In this document: positions 16,633 through 28,162 of the stretch, piece by piece
Layout of the letters: each line of letters begins with the position of its first letter
Position numbering within the stretch: the stretch's first letter is position 1
NCBI GenBank assembly: GCA_035536915.1
Contig: DATLNE010000044.1
Coordinates: 297,185-361,184, forward strand
Source of the DNA: Acidimicrobiales bacterium
Lineage (GTDB): Bacteria; Actinomycetota; Acidimicrobiia; Acidimicrobiales; JAHWLA01
Reading direction: 5' to 3'
Length of the DNA stretch: 64,000 nucleotides
Notes under the pieces: model-generated
What the model saw: only the letters and a program-made list of their open reading frames with translations
Databases searched by the model: none
Told to the model about the DNA's origin: nothing
Translations under genes and position numbers: made by a program

Positions 16633-17985
16633 GTGGCAGACGACGTCACGCTCCCGGTCCTGTTCAAGGACGTGTTACGGCGCTGGCGTGTGGCTGCGCT
16701 GGTCACCGTCGCGTTCCTCGTCGGTGCCTCTGCCTACGCGGAGTCGCTGCCCAACGAGTACACCGCCTCGGTGGTGGTCTCGTTCGCTCCCAAGCCCGAG
16801 GGCAACGCGGGCGCCGACATCGTGCGCGTCGTGCTGCCGCGCTACGTGGCCTACGTGACCTCGCGGGCCACCATCGAACGCATCGCACCGCGACTCGGGG
16901 AGCGGCCCGGTCCGTTGCACAGCGGTACTGACGCCACGGTCGCCACCGACAGCGCCAACCTCACCATCACGGTGACGCTGGGCGGGTCGCGCCGGGTGGC
17001 CGATGCCGCCAACGCCTTGGCCGCCGAGACCCTGTCGTTCGCCAACGCCGACCGCCTGCTCGACGCCGTGGTGGTCGCCCAGGCCTTGCCGCCCAGCGCG
17101 CCGTCAGGACCGCCTCGCCGGCTCTACCAGGCGGCGGGCCTGCTGCTCGGGCTGCTGGCCGGGGCGGGCGCAGGCCTGCTGCTCGAACGAGGCCGTCCCC
17201 GGGTGCGCACGTGGCGCGACGTGGCCGTCGTCACCGGCTATCCCGTGGTCGGGCGCATCCCTGCTTCCCGGGCGCTGCGCAACTCCCCCGTCGAAGCCCT
17301 GCTCGACCCGGCCGTGGGCGCCGCGGTGCGAACCCTGCGCACCAACCTCGAGCGAAGCTCGCGCGACCAGCCGGTACACACCCTCGTGGTGACCTCGACG
17401 CTGCCGGGCGAGGGCAAGACCACCGTGGCGGGCGCGCTGGCCGCGGCGTTGGCCCGCCTCGACGCCAACGTGCTCTTGGTCGACGCCGACCTGCGCAGGC
17501 CCGGCGTGGTGCGGTTGTTCCCGGGGCCCGACCGGCCCGGCGTGGCCGAACTGCTCCACGGCACCGCCGAGTTGGAGGCGACCGTGCGCCCGGGGCCGGC
17601 GCCCAACCTGTTCATCCTGCGCACCGCTGCCGACCCCGACGCGGGCGACCTGCTGGCCCGCCACTTCGCCGACCTGTTGCGCCTGGCCCGCGAGCGCTTC
17701 GACGTGATCGTGGTCGACGCCCCGCCGGTCCTCGGCGGCGACGACGCCCGCACCCTGGCCACCCTGTGCGACGGCACCTTGTTGGTGGCCGGCGCCGACA
17801 CCTTGGCCACGTCGTTGTCCGAGGCCGCCGCCGCCCTCGACGCCTTGGGCGTGCGCATCCTCGGGGCCGTCGCCAACCGCGTGCGCGACCGCAGCGGCAT
17901 GGGCACCTACGGCGCCTACGGCTCGTACGGCGCCACCCCGGCCGAGAAGCCCAAGAGCGTGCGGCCGGGGGCCGAAGCGGTCTGA
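16633..17985 (+). CDS. Wzz/BY-kinase polysaccharide co-polymerase
   Basis: About 450 residues. The N-terminal Wzz-like region has a first membrane helix (VAALVTVAFLVGASAYA), an extracytoplasmic segment and a second helix (about residues 160-180). A cytoplasmic tyrosine-kinase domain follows with Walker A STLPGEGKTTVAG, Walker A' VLLVDADLRRPG and Walker B VIVVDAPPV. The tail GTYGAYGSYGATP holds clustered tyrosines, the expected autophosphorylation sites. It controls chain length and export of surface polysaccharide with the adjacent ligase-like and flippase genes. Confidence 0.9.
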   Translation: MADDVTLPVLFKDVLRRWRVAALVTVAFLVGASAYAESLPNEYTASVVVSFAPKPEGNAGADIVRVVLPRYVAYVTSRATIERIAPRLGERPGPLHSGTDATVATDSANLTITVTLGGSRRVADAANALAAETLSFANADRLLDAVVVAQALPPSAPSGPPRRLYQAAGLLLGLLAGAGAGLLLERGRPRVRTWRDVAVVTGYPVVGRIPASRALRNSPVEALLDPAVGAAVRTLRTNLERSSRDQPVHTLVVTSTLPGEGKTTVAGALAAALARLDANVLLVDADLRRPGVVRLFPGPDRPGVAELLHGTAELEATVRPGPAPNLFILRTAADPDAGDLLARHFADLLRLARERFDVIVVDAPPVLGGDDARTLATLCDGTLLVAGADTLATSLSEAAAALDALGVRILGAVANRVRDRSGMGTYGAYGSYGATPAEKPKSVRPGAEAV

Positions 17986-17989
17986 CGCC

Positions 17990-19390
17990 GTGGCCCTGAC
18001 CACCGGCAGCAGCGCGTTGGCCCGGCGCGACGGGCTGCTTGCCGCCGCGGCGGTGGTCGCTGCCCTAATGGCCGGCTACGGCCTCGTCGCCGTGGCCGCC
18101 CGCCTCGGCGGCGACAACGGCCCCCTGGTCCTCCTCGCTCTGGTCGGTGTCCCGCTGGCCGCCTTGGCCGTGCTCAACGACCCTCGGCTGGCGCCTGCGT
18201 TGGTGGTCCTCGCTTTCCCCGTGGGCGTCATGGAACTGCCGGGCATCGAGCTCCAGTTGGTGCAGCTGGCCACCCTGGCGGTGGCCGCGCTGGTCGCCCT
18301 CCGCCGCATGGCGAGCGGGTTGGCGCCGCTGTCGTGGGTGCGGGGCATGGGCTGGGGCGTGGCCTTCGTGGCCTGGATGCTCGTCGGCTTGCCCACCGCG
18401 CTCAACCGCCAGCGCGCCCTGCGAGAGATCGTGCTGTTCGCCATCGGAATGGTGTTCGCGGCGACGGTGGTGGCGGTCGCCCGCCGCCCTGGCGACGTGC
18501 GCGCCTTACTCGCCGTGGTCGTCGGCGTGGTAGCCGCCGTGGGCCTGACGACGCCGCTCGGCGCCTCGCAGGTGCGCGCCGCCTTCGACGGTGCCGTGGT
18601 GCAGGGGCGGGCCACCGGCATCTTCACCCAGCCCAACCAACTGGGCACGTTCTGCGCCACCGGCGCCCTCATCGGCATCGGCGTGTTCTTTGCAGCCCAG
18701 ACCCGTCGGGGCCGTTTGTTCGCGGGCATCGGCGTGGCGGGTGGCGTCCTCGGCCTGGTGCTGTCGCTGTCACGTGGTTCCTGGATCGGCTTCGTGCTCG
18801 GCGCCGTCGTGCTCGTGGTGAAGCTGCCCGAGGCCCGTCGTGCGTTGATGCTCGCCGTCGTGCCCGTGGTCCTGCTGGGCGCTGCGCTGAGCGCCTTCGC
18901 CCCCACCAGCCCGCAGGTCGAGGTGGTCGGACAGCGGCTGCGGTCGATCGCGGGCGAGCGCAACCCCTACGACAACCGGCCTGCCATCTGGCGCGAGGCG
19001 CAAGGCGAGATCGTCGAACAACCGGTGACCGGCTACGGCGCGGGCAGCTTTCCCCAGGCGAGTGCCCGGGCCACCTCCAAAGCACGGACGGTGGTGGCCG
19101 AGCACGCCCACAACCTGCTGCTGACGTGGGGCGCCGAACTGGGCCTCCCCGCCCTGGGCCTGGCGCTGGGGTTGGCCGTCCACCTCCACGTCGCCATGCG
19201 CCGGATGGCCCGGCGGGTGGCCGCCGAAGACCGCGCTGTCGTGGCCGGCCTGGCCGCCGCCCTCGTCGGCGTGCTCGGCCAAGGCATCGTCGACTACACG
19301 CTCCACAACGCGGTGGTGCTCACCTTGCTCTTCGCCATGGTCGGGGCGGTGTTCGCCTACGACCGCATCACCCGCACGGCACCGGCGTGA
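17990..19390 (+). CDS. O-antigen ligase / polymerase-like membrane protein
   Basis: A 466-residue polytopic protein with about 11 hydrophobic helices and a large extracytoplasmic loop (about residues 295-390). This is the Wzy_C/WaaL layout, with a TGYGAGSFPQAS segment and the conserved EHAHNLLLTWGAELG histidine region typical of the family. It would polymerise or transfer lipid-linked glycan. The start is GTG 17990, 4 nt after the BY-kinase stop. Confidence 0.85.
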   Translation: MALTTGSSALARRDGLLAAAAVVAALMAGYGLVAVAARLGGDNGPLVLLALVGVPLAALAVLNDPRLAPALVVLAFPVGVMELPGIELQLVQLATLAVAALVALRRMASGLAPLSWVRGMGWGVAFVAWMLVGLPTALNRQRALREIVLFAIGMVFAATVVAVARRPGDVRALLAVVVGVVAAVGLTTPLGASQVRAAFDGAVVQGRATGIFTQPNQLGTFCATGALIGIGVFFAAQTRRGRLFAGIGVAGGVLGLVLSLSRGSWIGFVLGAVVLVVKLPEARRALMLAVVPVVLLGAALSAFAPTSPQVEVVGQRLRSIAGERNPYDNRPAIWREAQGEIVEQPVTGYGAGSFPQASARATSKARTVVAEHAHNLLLTWGAELGLPALGLALGLAVHLHVAMRRMARRVAAEDRAVVAGLAAALVGVLGQGIVDYTLHNAVVLTLLFAMVGAVFAYDRITRTAPA

Positions 19391-20205
19391 GCGACCTCCC
19401 GCCCGACCTTCTCGCCACCCTCGACGAGCTCGGGGTGGCGGTGGAGCGAACATGGCGGGAGGCCTCCCGGGCCTACGGGGCTGCCGTGGGGTCGAACGGA
19501 CGTTTGTTCTTCCGCCACAGCGACGACCTTGCCGACCACCCCCGCTTCGACTTCGAAGCCCGTATCCGGCTCGCCATCGGCGGCGACGGGCTGTTGCGAG
19601 CGCCCGCCGTACTGCGCCGCGGCCCCGGCTGGATGGTGGAGCAGTGGGTGGAGCGCGAGCCCTGCCAAGGCGCAGCCGCCATGCGGGCGGTGGCCGATGC
19701 ATCGCTCGAAGTCAGCGGCCTTGTCTTGCCGCCGCGAGCCGACGCGCCGACGACCGGCGGCAATGCCCGGCGGTTGCGCCCCTCGGTCTTCCTCACGCCG
19801 TTCCTGCTCGATGCGCTCCGCATGCGCCGCTTGCTTCGCTCGTCGGCCCTGCCGCGGGTCACCAGCCACGGCGACTTCCACCCCAACAACGTGTACTGGA
19901 GCGCAGGTTCGGTATGGGCCTTCGACTGGGAGTTGGCGACGCAGGCTCCCCTCGGCGTCGATGCCCTGCGCTTCTGGTGCTCGATGCCCGATGCCGACGA
20001 CCGGGCGGAGTTGTTCGAGCGCTTGGTGGAGGGGGTGGGACGCGCGCATCGCCCTGCGCTGCTCCAGCTTCGGTACGCCGTGCTGGTGCGCACCTTGGCG
20101 GGCGCTCGGGCCAACCGCGCCGCCTTCGACCGCGACACCGCCTTGGCCGACCGGCTCACGGCGCTGTTGCCGGCCGCCCGGCGCGAGGCCGTCAGCCGCG
20201 CTTGA
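19387..20205 (+). CDS. Aminoglycoside-phosphotransferase-fold kinase
   Basis: A 272-residue protein whose GTG overlaps the ligase stop by 4 nt. The catalytic and metal motifs of the APH/choline-kinase fold are clear: SHGDFHPNNVYW (Brenner motif, about residue 158) and VWAFDWELA (metal-binding Asp). The N-terminal lobe is short and lacks an obvious glycine loop. Position in a polysaccharide locus suggests phosphorylation of a sugar or lipid intermediate rather than antibiotic resistance. The substrate is unknown. Confidence 0.75.
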   Translation: MSDLPPDLLATLDELGVAVERTWREASRAYGAAVGSNGRLFFRHSDDLADHPRFDFEARIRLAIGGDGLLRAPAVLRRGPGWMVEQWVEREPCQGAAAMRAVADASLEVSGLVLPPRADAPTTGGNARRLRPSVFLTPFLLDALRMRRLLRSSALPRVTSHGDFHPNNVYWSAGSVWAFDWELATQAPLGVDALRFWCSMPDADDRAELFERLVEGVGRAHRPALLQLRYAVLVRTLAGARANRAAFDRDTALADRLTALLPAARREAVSRA

Positions 20206-21649
20206 GCAGCCCTCGCAGGGATGCCGTGTCGTCGGGGAACCACTGGCGGTCGACCAGGTAGAAGGCGGCCACGTACGTCATCCCCCCGGCTCCCACGGCG
20301 ACGGCGAGCGACGACCGGGTGGCCCACATGACGGCACCTGCGGCTGCGGCGGCGGCAACCGGCGTGACGAAGGCGACGGCCAAGTCGACGCCGCCCGCCG
20401 CTCGTCGGGCCATGCGCAGGAGGATCCCGGCCAGCAGGACCTGGGTGATCGAGGTGGCGATCGCCGCGCCGTGCAACGACAACAGGGGGATCAGCACGAG
20501 GTTGGAGGCGATGTTCTCGACGGCCAAGGCGGCGTAGACCACCACCAGCCGCCGCTCCCGGTTCCTGGCGATGAGCAGGTAGCCCGACAGGTAGCCGACC
20601 GGGAACACGGCGATGGCGGGCGTCAGCAGGAGCAGGGCCCGGGGCGTGTCGTCGAAGTCGGTGCCGAACACCAGGCGCACCACCGGCTCCGCCATGACCG
20701 CCAGGCCCACGGCGAGCGGCACCACCAAGCCGGTGGCCAGCTTGAGGGTGCGGGCGAACACCTCGCCCAGTGGCTCGTCACCGTCGGGGTCGAGCTTGGC
20801 GTACACGGGGAACGCCCCGGCCACCACCGAGTAGCTCAGGAACAACGTGGTCTCGAACAGGCGGTAGGCCACGCCGTAGTTGCCCACCACGGCGGCGTCT
20901 TTGTAGGCGGCCAGCATCGTCATGTCGACGCGGAACAGGATCGTGCTGAAGACGCCCGCGATGCCCAGCGGCAGTGCCGCCCGCATCAACGGCCACCAGG
21001 CGCGGCGGTCGGCCCGCAGCCGCACCCGCACCACCCGGGTGACCAGCAGGCGGACGGCGAGCACGAGGCCGATCAGGGCGCCGACGAGGAACACGACGGC
21101 CACGGCCAGGATCGAGTGGCCGAGCAGCACCACCACGATGCCGCCCACGGCGATGAACCACCGCTCGGTCAGCAGCACGACGGGCACGAACCCCACCCGC
21201 TCGAACGACTGGTAGACGGCGAAGCACGTGGTGGTGAGCAGCTCGGCGAGCACGGCGAAGCCCACGACGGCCGCCACCAGCGGGGCCTTGCCGCCGTAGC
21301 CCAACAGCTTCACGACGAGGGGGAGCACGACGATGGCGGGCAGCCCCACCACCAAGCGCAGGGCCAGCGTGTTGCCGAAGTAGTGCTCGGCCTGGTCGGG
21401 GTGGCGGGCCACCTCGCGGGTGAGCACCTTGTCCTGGCCGAAGTCCGCCGCAGTCGACGCCAGCATGGCCAACGACACGGCGAACAGGTACACGCCGAGC
21501 TCGTCGTCGCCCACTTCCCGGGCCAGCACGGTGAGCAAGGCGAAGGTGGCGACCTTGGAGCCGACCTCGGCCACCGAACGGAAGCCGGTGTTGGCGAGCA
21601 GCCGTCGACCGCTCGACGGCTCCGGCGTCGGCGAGGCCGAGAGAGGCAC
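20192..21649 (-). CDS. Polysaccharide flippase (Wzx/MATE-like)
   Basis: A 485-residue membrane protein with about 14 hydrophobic helices. It starts with RSVAEVGSKVATFALLTVLAREVGDDELGVYLFAV, the usual first-helix pattern of oligosaccharide flippases, and has GVFSTILFRVDMTMLAAYKDAAVVGNYGVAYRL in the middle. It would flip lipid-linked repeat units across the membrane. TAAGGT lies 8 nt before GTG 21649. Its 3' end overlaps the opposite-strand kinase gene by 14 nt. Confidence 0.9.
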   Translation of the reverse strand: MPLSASPTPEPSSGRRLLANTGFRSVAEVGSKVATFALLTVLAREVGDDELGVYLFAVSLAMLASTAADFGQDKVLTREVARHPDQAEHYFGNTLALRLVVGLPAIVVLPLVVKLLGYGGKAPLVAAVVGFAVLAELLTTTCFAVYQSFERVGFVPVVLLTERWFIAVGGIVVVLLGHSILAVAVVFLVGALIGLVLAVRLLVTRVVRVRLRADRRAWWPLMRAALPLGIAGVFSTILFRVDMTMLAAYKDAAVVGNYGVAYRLFETTLFLSYSVVAGAFPVYAKLDPDGDEPLGEVFARTLKLATGLVVPLAVGLAVMAEPVVRLVFGTDFDDTPRALLLLTPAIAVFPVGYLSGYLLIARNRERRLVVVYAALAVENIASNLVLIPLLSLHGAAIATSITQVLLAGILLRMARRAAGGVDLAVAFVTPVAAAAAAGAVMWATRSSLAVAVGAGGMTYVAAFYLVDRQWFPDDTASLRGLLKRG

Positions 21650-21657
21650 GGTGGGTC

Positions 21658-21663
21658 ACCTTA
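21658..21663 (-). promoter_or_regulatory. Leaderless-type -10 element for the flippase gene
   Basis: TAAGGT on the minus strand with an 8-nt gap to GTG 21649. Confidence 0.45.
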
Positions 21664-21682
21664 CCGGTGGCCTTGGACGACA

Positions 21683-22444
21683 ATGGGCGTCGTGTCGCTG
21701 CCGCCGCTCGCCCTCGCCTACCACGGCGTGGGCCGCGTGCCCCGGCGCGACGACCTTCACGGCTTGTTCACCGCACCGGTGTTGTTGGAGCGACAGGTGG
21801 CCCGGTTGCGGCGATGGGGCTACCGGCTGGTGGCCTTCGGCGAGTTGGCCGACGCCGTGGGCCGGGGCGCCGGCTCGGGGCTCGCCGCCCTCACCTTCGA
21901 CGACGGCTTTGCCGACAACCTCCACGAGCTGGTGCCGGTGCTCCGACGCCTTGCTGCACCGGCCACCGTCTTCGCCGTCTCGCACCGCTTGGGGGAGCCC
22001 CATCCCGATCATCCGTCCCGCCGCTTCGCCACCGCCGAGGAGCTGGCGGAACTGGCTCGCCACGTCGAGATCGGTTCGCACTCCGCGCGCCACGTCGACC
22101 TCACCGGGCTCGACGCCACGGCCTGTGCCCGCGAGCTGGCCGAGTCGCGCCAGGCCCTCCAGGCCATGACCGGCCAAGCGGTCGACACCCTGGCCTACCC
22201 GTTCGGACGGGTGGCGCCCGCGGTCAAGGAACTGGCTCGGGAGGCGGGCTACCGCGCCGCGTGCGGCACCAGCGGCGACGGCAGTTGGGACGACCCGCTC
22301 CACCTTCCCCGCCAGGACATGACCAACGGCGCCACCATGGTCGGCCTCCGGCTCAAGCGCGACGACCGCTACGAACGGCTGGTGCAGCAGCCGGTGGGGC
22401 GCGTGGTGCGCGCCGTGCACCGACGGGTGGCTCGCGCATGGTGA
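21683..22444 (+). CDS. Polysaccharide deacetylase (NodB family), first of a pair
   Basis: A 253-residue CE4-fold enzyme. It shows LAYHGVG, the metal-binding TFDDGFADN motif, EIGSHSARHVDLT (His-x3-His pair) and a LAYPFGR block. These are the active-site motifs for removing N-acetyl groups from glycans. No signal peptide is visible, so it may act on cytoplasmic lipid-linked intermediates. ATG 21683 is used; GTG 21692 is also likely because GACAAT lies 7 nt before it. Confidence 0.88.
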   Translation: MGVVSLPPLALAYHGVGRVPRRDDLHGLFTAPVLLERQVARLRRWGYRLVAFGELADAVGRGAGSGLAALTFDDGFADNLHELVPVLRRLAAPATVFAVSHRLGEPHPDHPSRRFATAEELAELARHVEIGSHSARHVDLTGLDATACARELAESRQALQAMTGQAVDTLAYPFGRVAPAVKELAREAGYRAACGTSGDGSWDDPLHLPRQDMTNGATMVGLRLKRDDRYERLVQQPVGRVVRAVHRRVARAW

Positions 22445-23145
22445 CGGTTCGCCCGCCCGCGGTGCTCGCCTACCACGCCGTGGGCGACGTGGGCACGGGC
22501 CACGACCCGCAGGAGCTCGTGCTCGATGCCGGGTTGTTCGAGCGACAGGTGCGCTTGTTGCAGCGGGCCGGTTACCGGTTCCTCACCGCGTCCGAACTGG
22601 TCGAGCGGGGCGCCGACCGGCCCTTGCCGCCGGCCACCACTGCCCTCACGTTCGACGACGGGTGGATGGCCGACGCCACCGTCGTGTCGCCCCTCCTGCG
22701 CAAGCTCGGGCTGCGGGCCACGTTCTTCGTGTGCCCCGACTGGCTGCCCGGCGGCACGCACCCCGAGGTCGCCGGGGCGGCCGGGCAACTGCTCGACGAA
22801 GCGGGCGTGGCCGCCTTGGTGGCCGACGGCCACGAGATCGGCAGCCACTCGCTGGCCCACCGCGACCTGCGCAAGCTCGGCGACGCCGAGTTGGCCGACG
22901 ACCTGGCCCGTTCCAAGGTGGCGGTGGAAGCGCTCACCGGCAGGCCGTGCCCCGCGTTCGCCTATCCCTACGGGTTATTCGGCGAGCGCGAGGAACGGGC
23001 GGTGGCGGCCGCCGGCTACGAGATCGCCTTCGCCTGGGGCGAAGGCCCGTGGCGGCGCTTTGCCGTGCCCCGCCTGCCCACACCGCCGCGCAACGGGGCC
23101 GCCGTGCTGGCCCTGAAGATGCTCGGCGTGCGCCGCCCCCGATGA
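22438..23145 (+). CDS. Polysaccharide deacetylase (NodB family), second of a pair
   Basis: A 235-residue paralogue of the preceding gene, overlapping it by 7 nt. The motifs are VLAYHAVGDV, TFDDGWMADA, HEIGSHSLAHRDL and AYPYGLFGERE. Differences in the middle (a CPDWLPGGTHPEVAG insertion) suggest a different substrate from its neighbour. The tandem pair probably arose by duplication. Confidence 0.88.
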   Translation: MVTVRPPAVLAYHAVGDVGTGHDPQELVLDAGLFERQVRLLQRAGYRFLTASELVERGADRPLPPATTALTFDDGWMADATVVSPLLRKLGLRATFFVCPDWLPGGTHPEVAGAAGQLLDEAGVAALVADGHEIGSHSLAHRDLRKLGDAELADDLARSKVAVEALTGRPCPAFAYPYGLFGEREERAVAAAGYEIAFAWGEGPWRRFAVPRLPTPPRNGAAVLALKMLGVRRPR

Positions 23146-23165
23146 CCCCCCTCCACCCCACCGCC

Positions 23166-23222
23166 CCGAAGTTGCGTACGAATCGCGCCGTAATACGGCG
23201 CGATTCCGACGCATGTTCCGCC
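23166..23222. repeat. Intergenic palindromic repeat, copy B
   Basis: GAATCGCGCCGTA (23180-23192) and TACGGCGCGATTC (23194-23206) pair perfectly over 13 bp around a single base. Pairing extends imperfectly (8 of 12) through GAAGTTGCGTAC (23168-23179) and CGACGCATGTTC (23207-23218). Its left 24 nt equal those of copy A at 2336. Confidence 0.88.
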
Positions 23223-23236
23223 GGGGGGCGGCCCCG

Positions 23237-26610
<3,374 letters not shown>

Positions 26611-26611
<1 letters not shown>

Positions 26612-27786
26612 CACCACGCCTTCCGCACGAACCGAGCCAGGCGACGGGCCGCCACCGCGCCCACGGCACCGACGGGCGCGAGGTCGTCGGTGGCGAACCA
26701 GGCCACCTCGTCGACCCCCCGCAGCGCGCCCAAGTAGGCCCGCGCCGCGGGCGCGTCGTCGGCGCCCCGCCACTGCATCAGGGCCACCGCCTCGTTGAGC
26801 TCGACGGCCCACTTGCGCCCCACGCGCACGGTGCCGGGGCGCACCTCGTTGCCGGTCAGGTCGAGGTACTGCATGCGCACCACGTCGAGGTCGCCGTCGT
26901 CGGTGAAGAGCCGGAAGGCCTCGCCCACCCGCGGGTTCACGTCGAGCAGCTTGAACGTGCCGTCGCGCTCGTCGCGGCGCACGTCGCAGTCGACCACGCC
27001 TTCGTAGGCCAGGCCACCCAGGAAGGCCACCAGCGACGACGCCACCGCCTCGTTGGGCTCGTGCACCCCGAGGCTGGTGGTGCCGATGCGGGGCGGGCAC
27101 TGGTGCACCTTGCGGCCGGTGAAGGCGGCCACGCATTCGCCGCCGCGCCGGAAGTAGCCGTCGAACAACCAGTCGTCGCCGGGCACGAACTCCTGCACGA
27201 CCACGTCGCCGTCCATGCCCGCGAACGCCAGCACCAGTTCGTCGACGTTGTCGACGATGGCCACGGCGGTGGCGTTCGACTGCGCCCGCAGCACCTGCGG
27301 GTCGACGGCCTTGACCAGCAACGGGAAGTCGAGCTCGTCGGCGACAGCCGCCGCCTCGTCGCGGGTCGTGGGGTAGCGGCTGCGCACGACGGGCATGCCG
27401 CGCTCCTCACACAGGACCGAAAGCCGCCGCTTGTTGACCAGGTCGCGCAACACGGCGGGCGGCGTCTGCGGCAGCCGGTATACGGCGCTCAACTCGTCGG
27501 CGCGGTCGATCATCACCGCCGTCTCGGCGTCGCCTGCGGAGAAGAGCACGGGGCGGTTTCCCAGCCGCGTGCCCAGCGCCAGCAGTTCGTCGCCCAACCG
27601 GTCGACGGCGACGAGGCTCGTGCCCGCCAGGTACCGCGACCGGAACGCCGGGGTGCGCTCGTGGTGCACGCCGTGCACGGCGACGCCGAGCCGGCCGAGC
27701 GTTCGCACCGCGGCCAAGGCCCCGTGGCTGCCCAGGTTGGCGACCACGGCGCCGACGGAGGTGTCGAGGGGCGCCATCGCCTCCAT
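26611..27786 (-). CDS. ATP-grasp enzyme of unknown substrate
   Basis: A 391-residue protein with the ATP-grasp layout: a preATP-grasp N-terminus (GAVVANLGSHGALAAVRTLGRLGV), an ATP-grasp region with FPLLVKAVDPQVLR and VVVQEFVPGDDWLFDGYF, and the metal-binding end VDCDVRRDERDGTFKLLDVNPRVG. This resembles ligases that activate a carboxylate and join it to an amine (D-aspartate ligase or peptide-ligase relatives). Neighbours are a MazG-like enzyme and an XRE regulator in one operon. The product cannot be predicted. Confidence 0.78.
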
Positions 27787-27802
27787 CCTGGCCGACAGCG
27801 CG

Positions 27803-28045
27803 CTACTCGTTCGGGCGGAGGCCCTTCACCAAGTCGGCGGGGTCGACGTCGAGGGCGGCGGCCACCCGGATGATGTTGTTGAGGCTGGGGTTGACCTCGC
27901 CTCGTTCCAGGTGCCCGATGTAGGTGCGGTGCAGGCCCGCCAGCTCGCCCAGCTTCTCCTGCGACAGGCGCGACGCTTTACGGGACGCGCGAACGCGTCG
28001 GCCCAATTCCTCGGCATGCGGTTGGCCCCGCGTCGTCCGTCGCAC
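27803..28045 (-). CDS. XRE-family helix-turn-helix regulator
   Basis: An 80-residue protein from a GTG at 28045. The HTH (about residues 14-70) reads RRVRASRKASRLSQEKLGEL with recognition-helix region LHRTYIGHLERGEVNPS. It has no effector domain. It lies 16 nt upstream of the ATP-grasp gene on the same strand and probably regulates that operon. The start is uncertain because no clear ribosome site or -10 is visible. Confidence 0.8.
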   Translation of the reverse strand: MRRTTRGQPHAEELGRRVRASRKASRLSQEKLGELAGLHRTYIGHLERGEVNPSLNNIIRVAAALDVDPADLVKGLRPNE

Positions 28046-28162
28046 CGCAACGGCGATTCATGACGGACTGGGGCATGCCAGTCGACAGCCAGTGACTAGC
28101 AGTTTGGGTCTTGATGCGGATGCTTAGCGGTGAGGGAAGCCCACTCGTAGCAACGGCTTCGA

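Noticed and set aside
19387..20205. Antibiotic-resistance phosphotransferase
   Set aside because: The fold is shared with many sugar and lipid kinases, and the polysaccharide-cluster context makes drug resistance unlikely.
19529..22444. A 971-codon open frame running into the first deacetylase
   Set aside because: Only the last 254 codons have protein-like composition and motifs; the rest is the shadow of the kinase and flippase genes.
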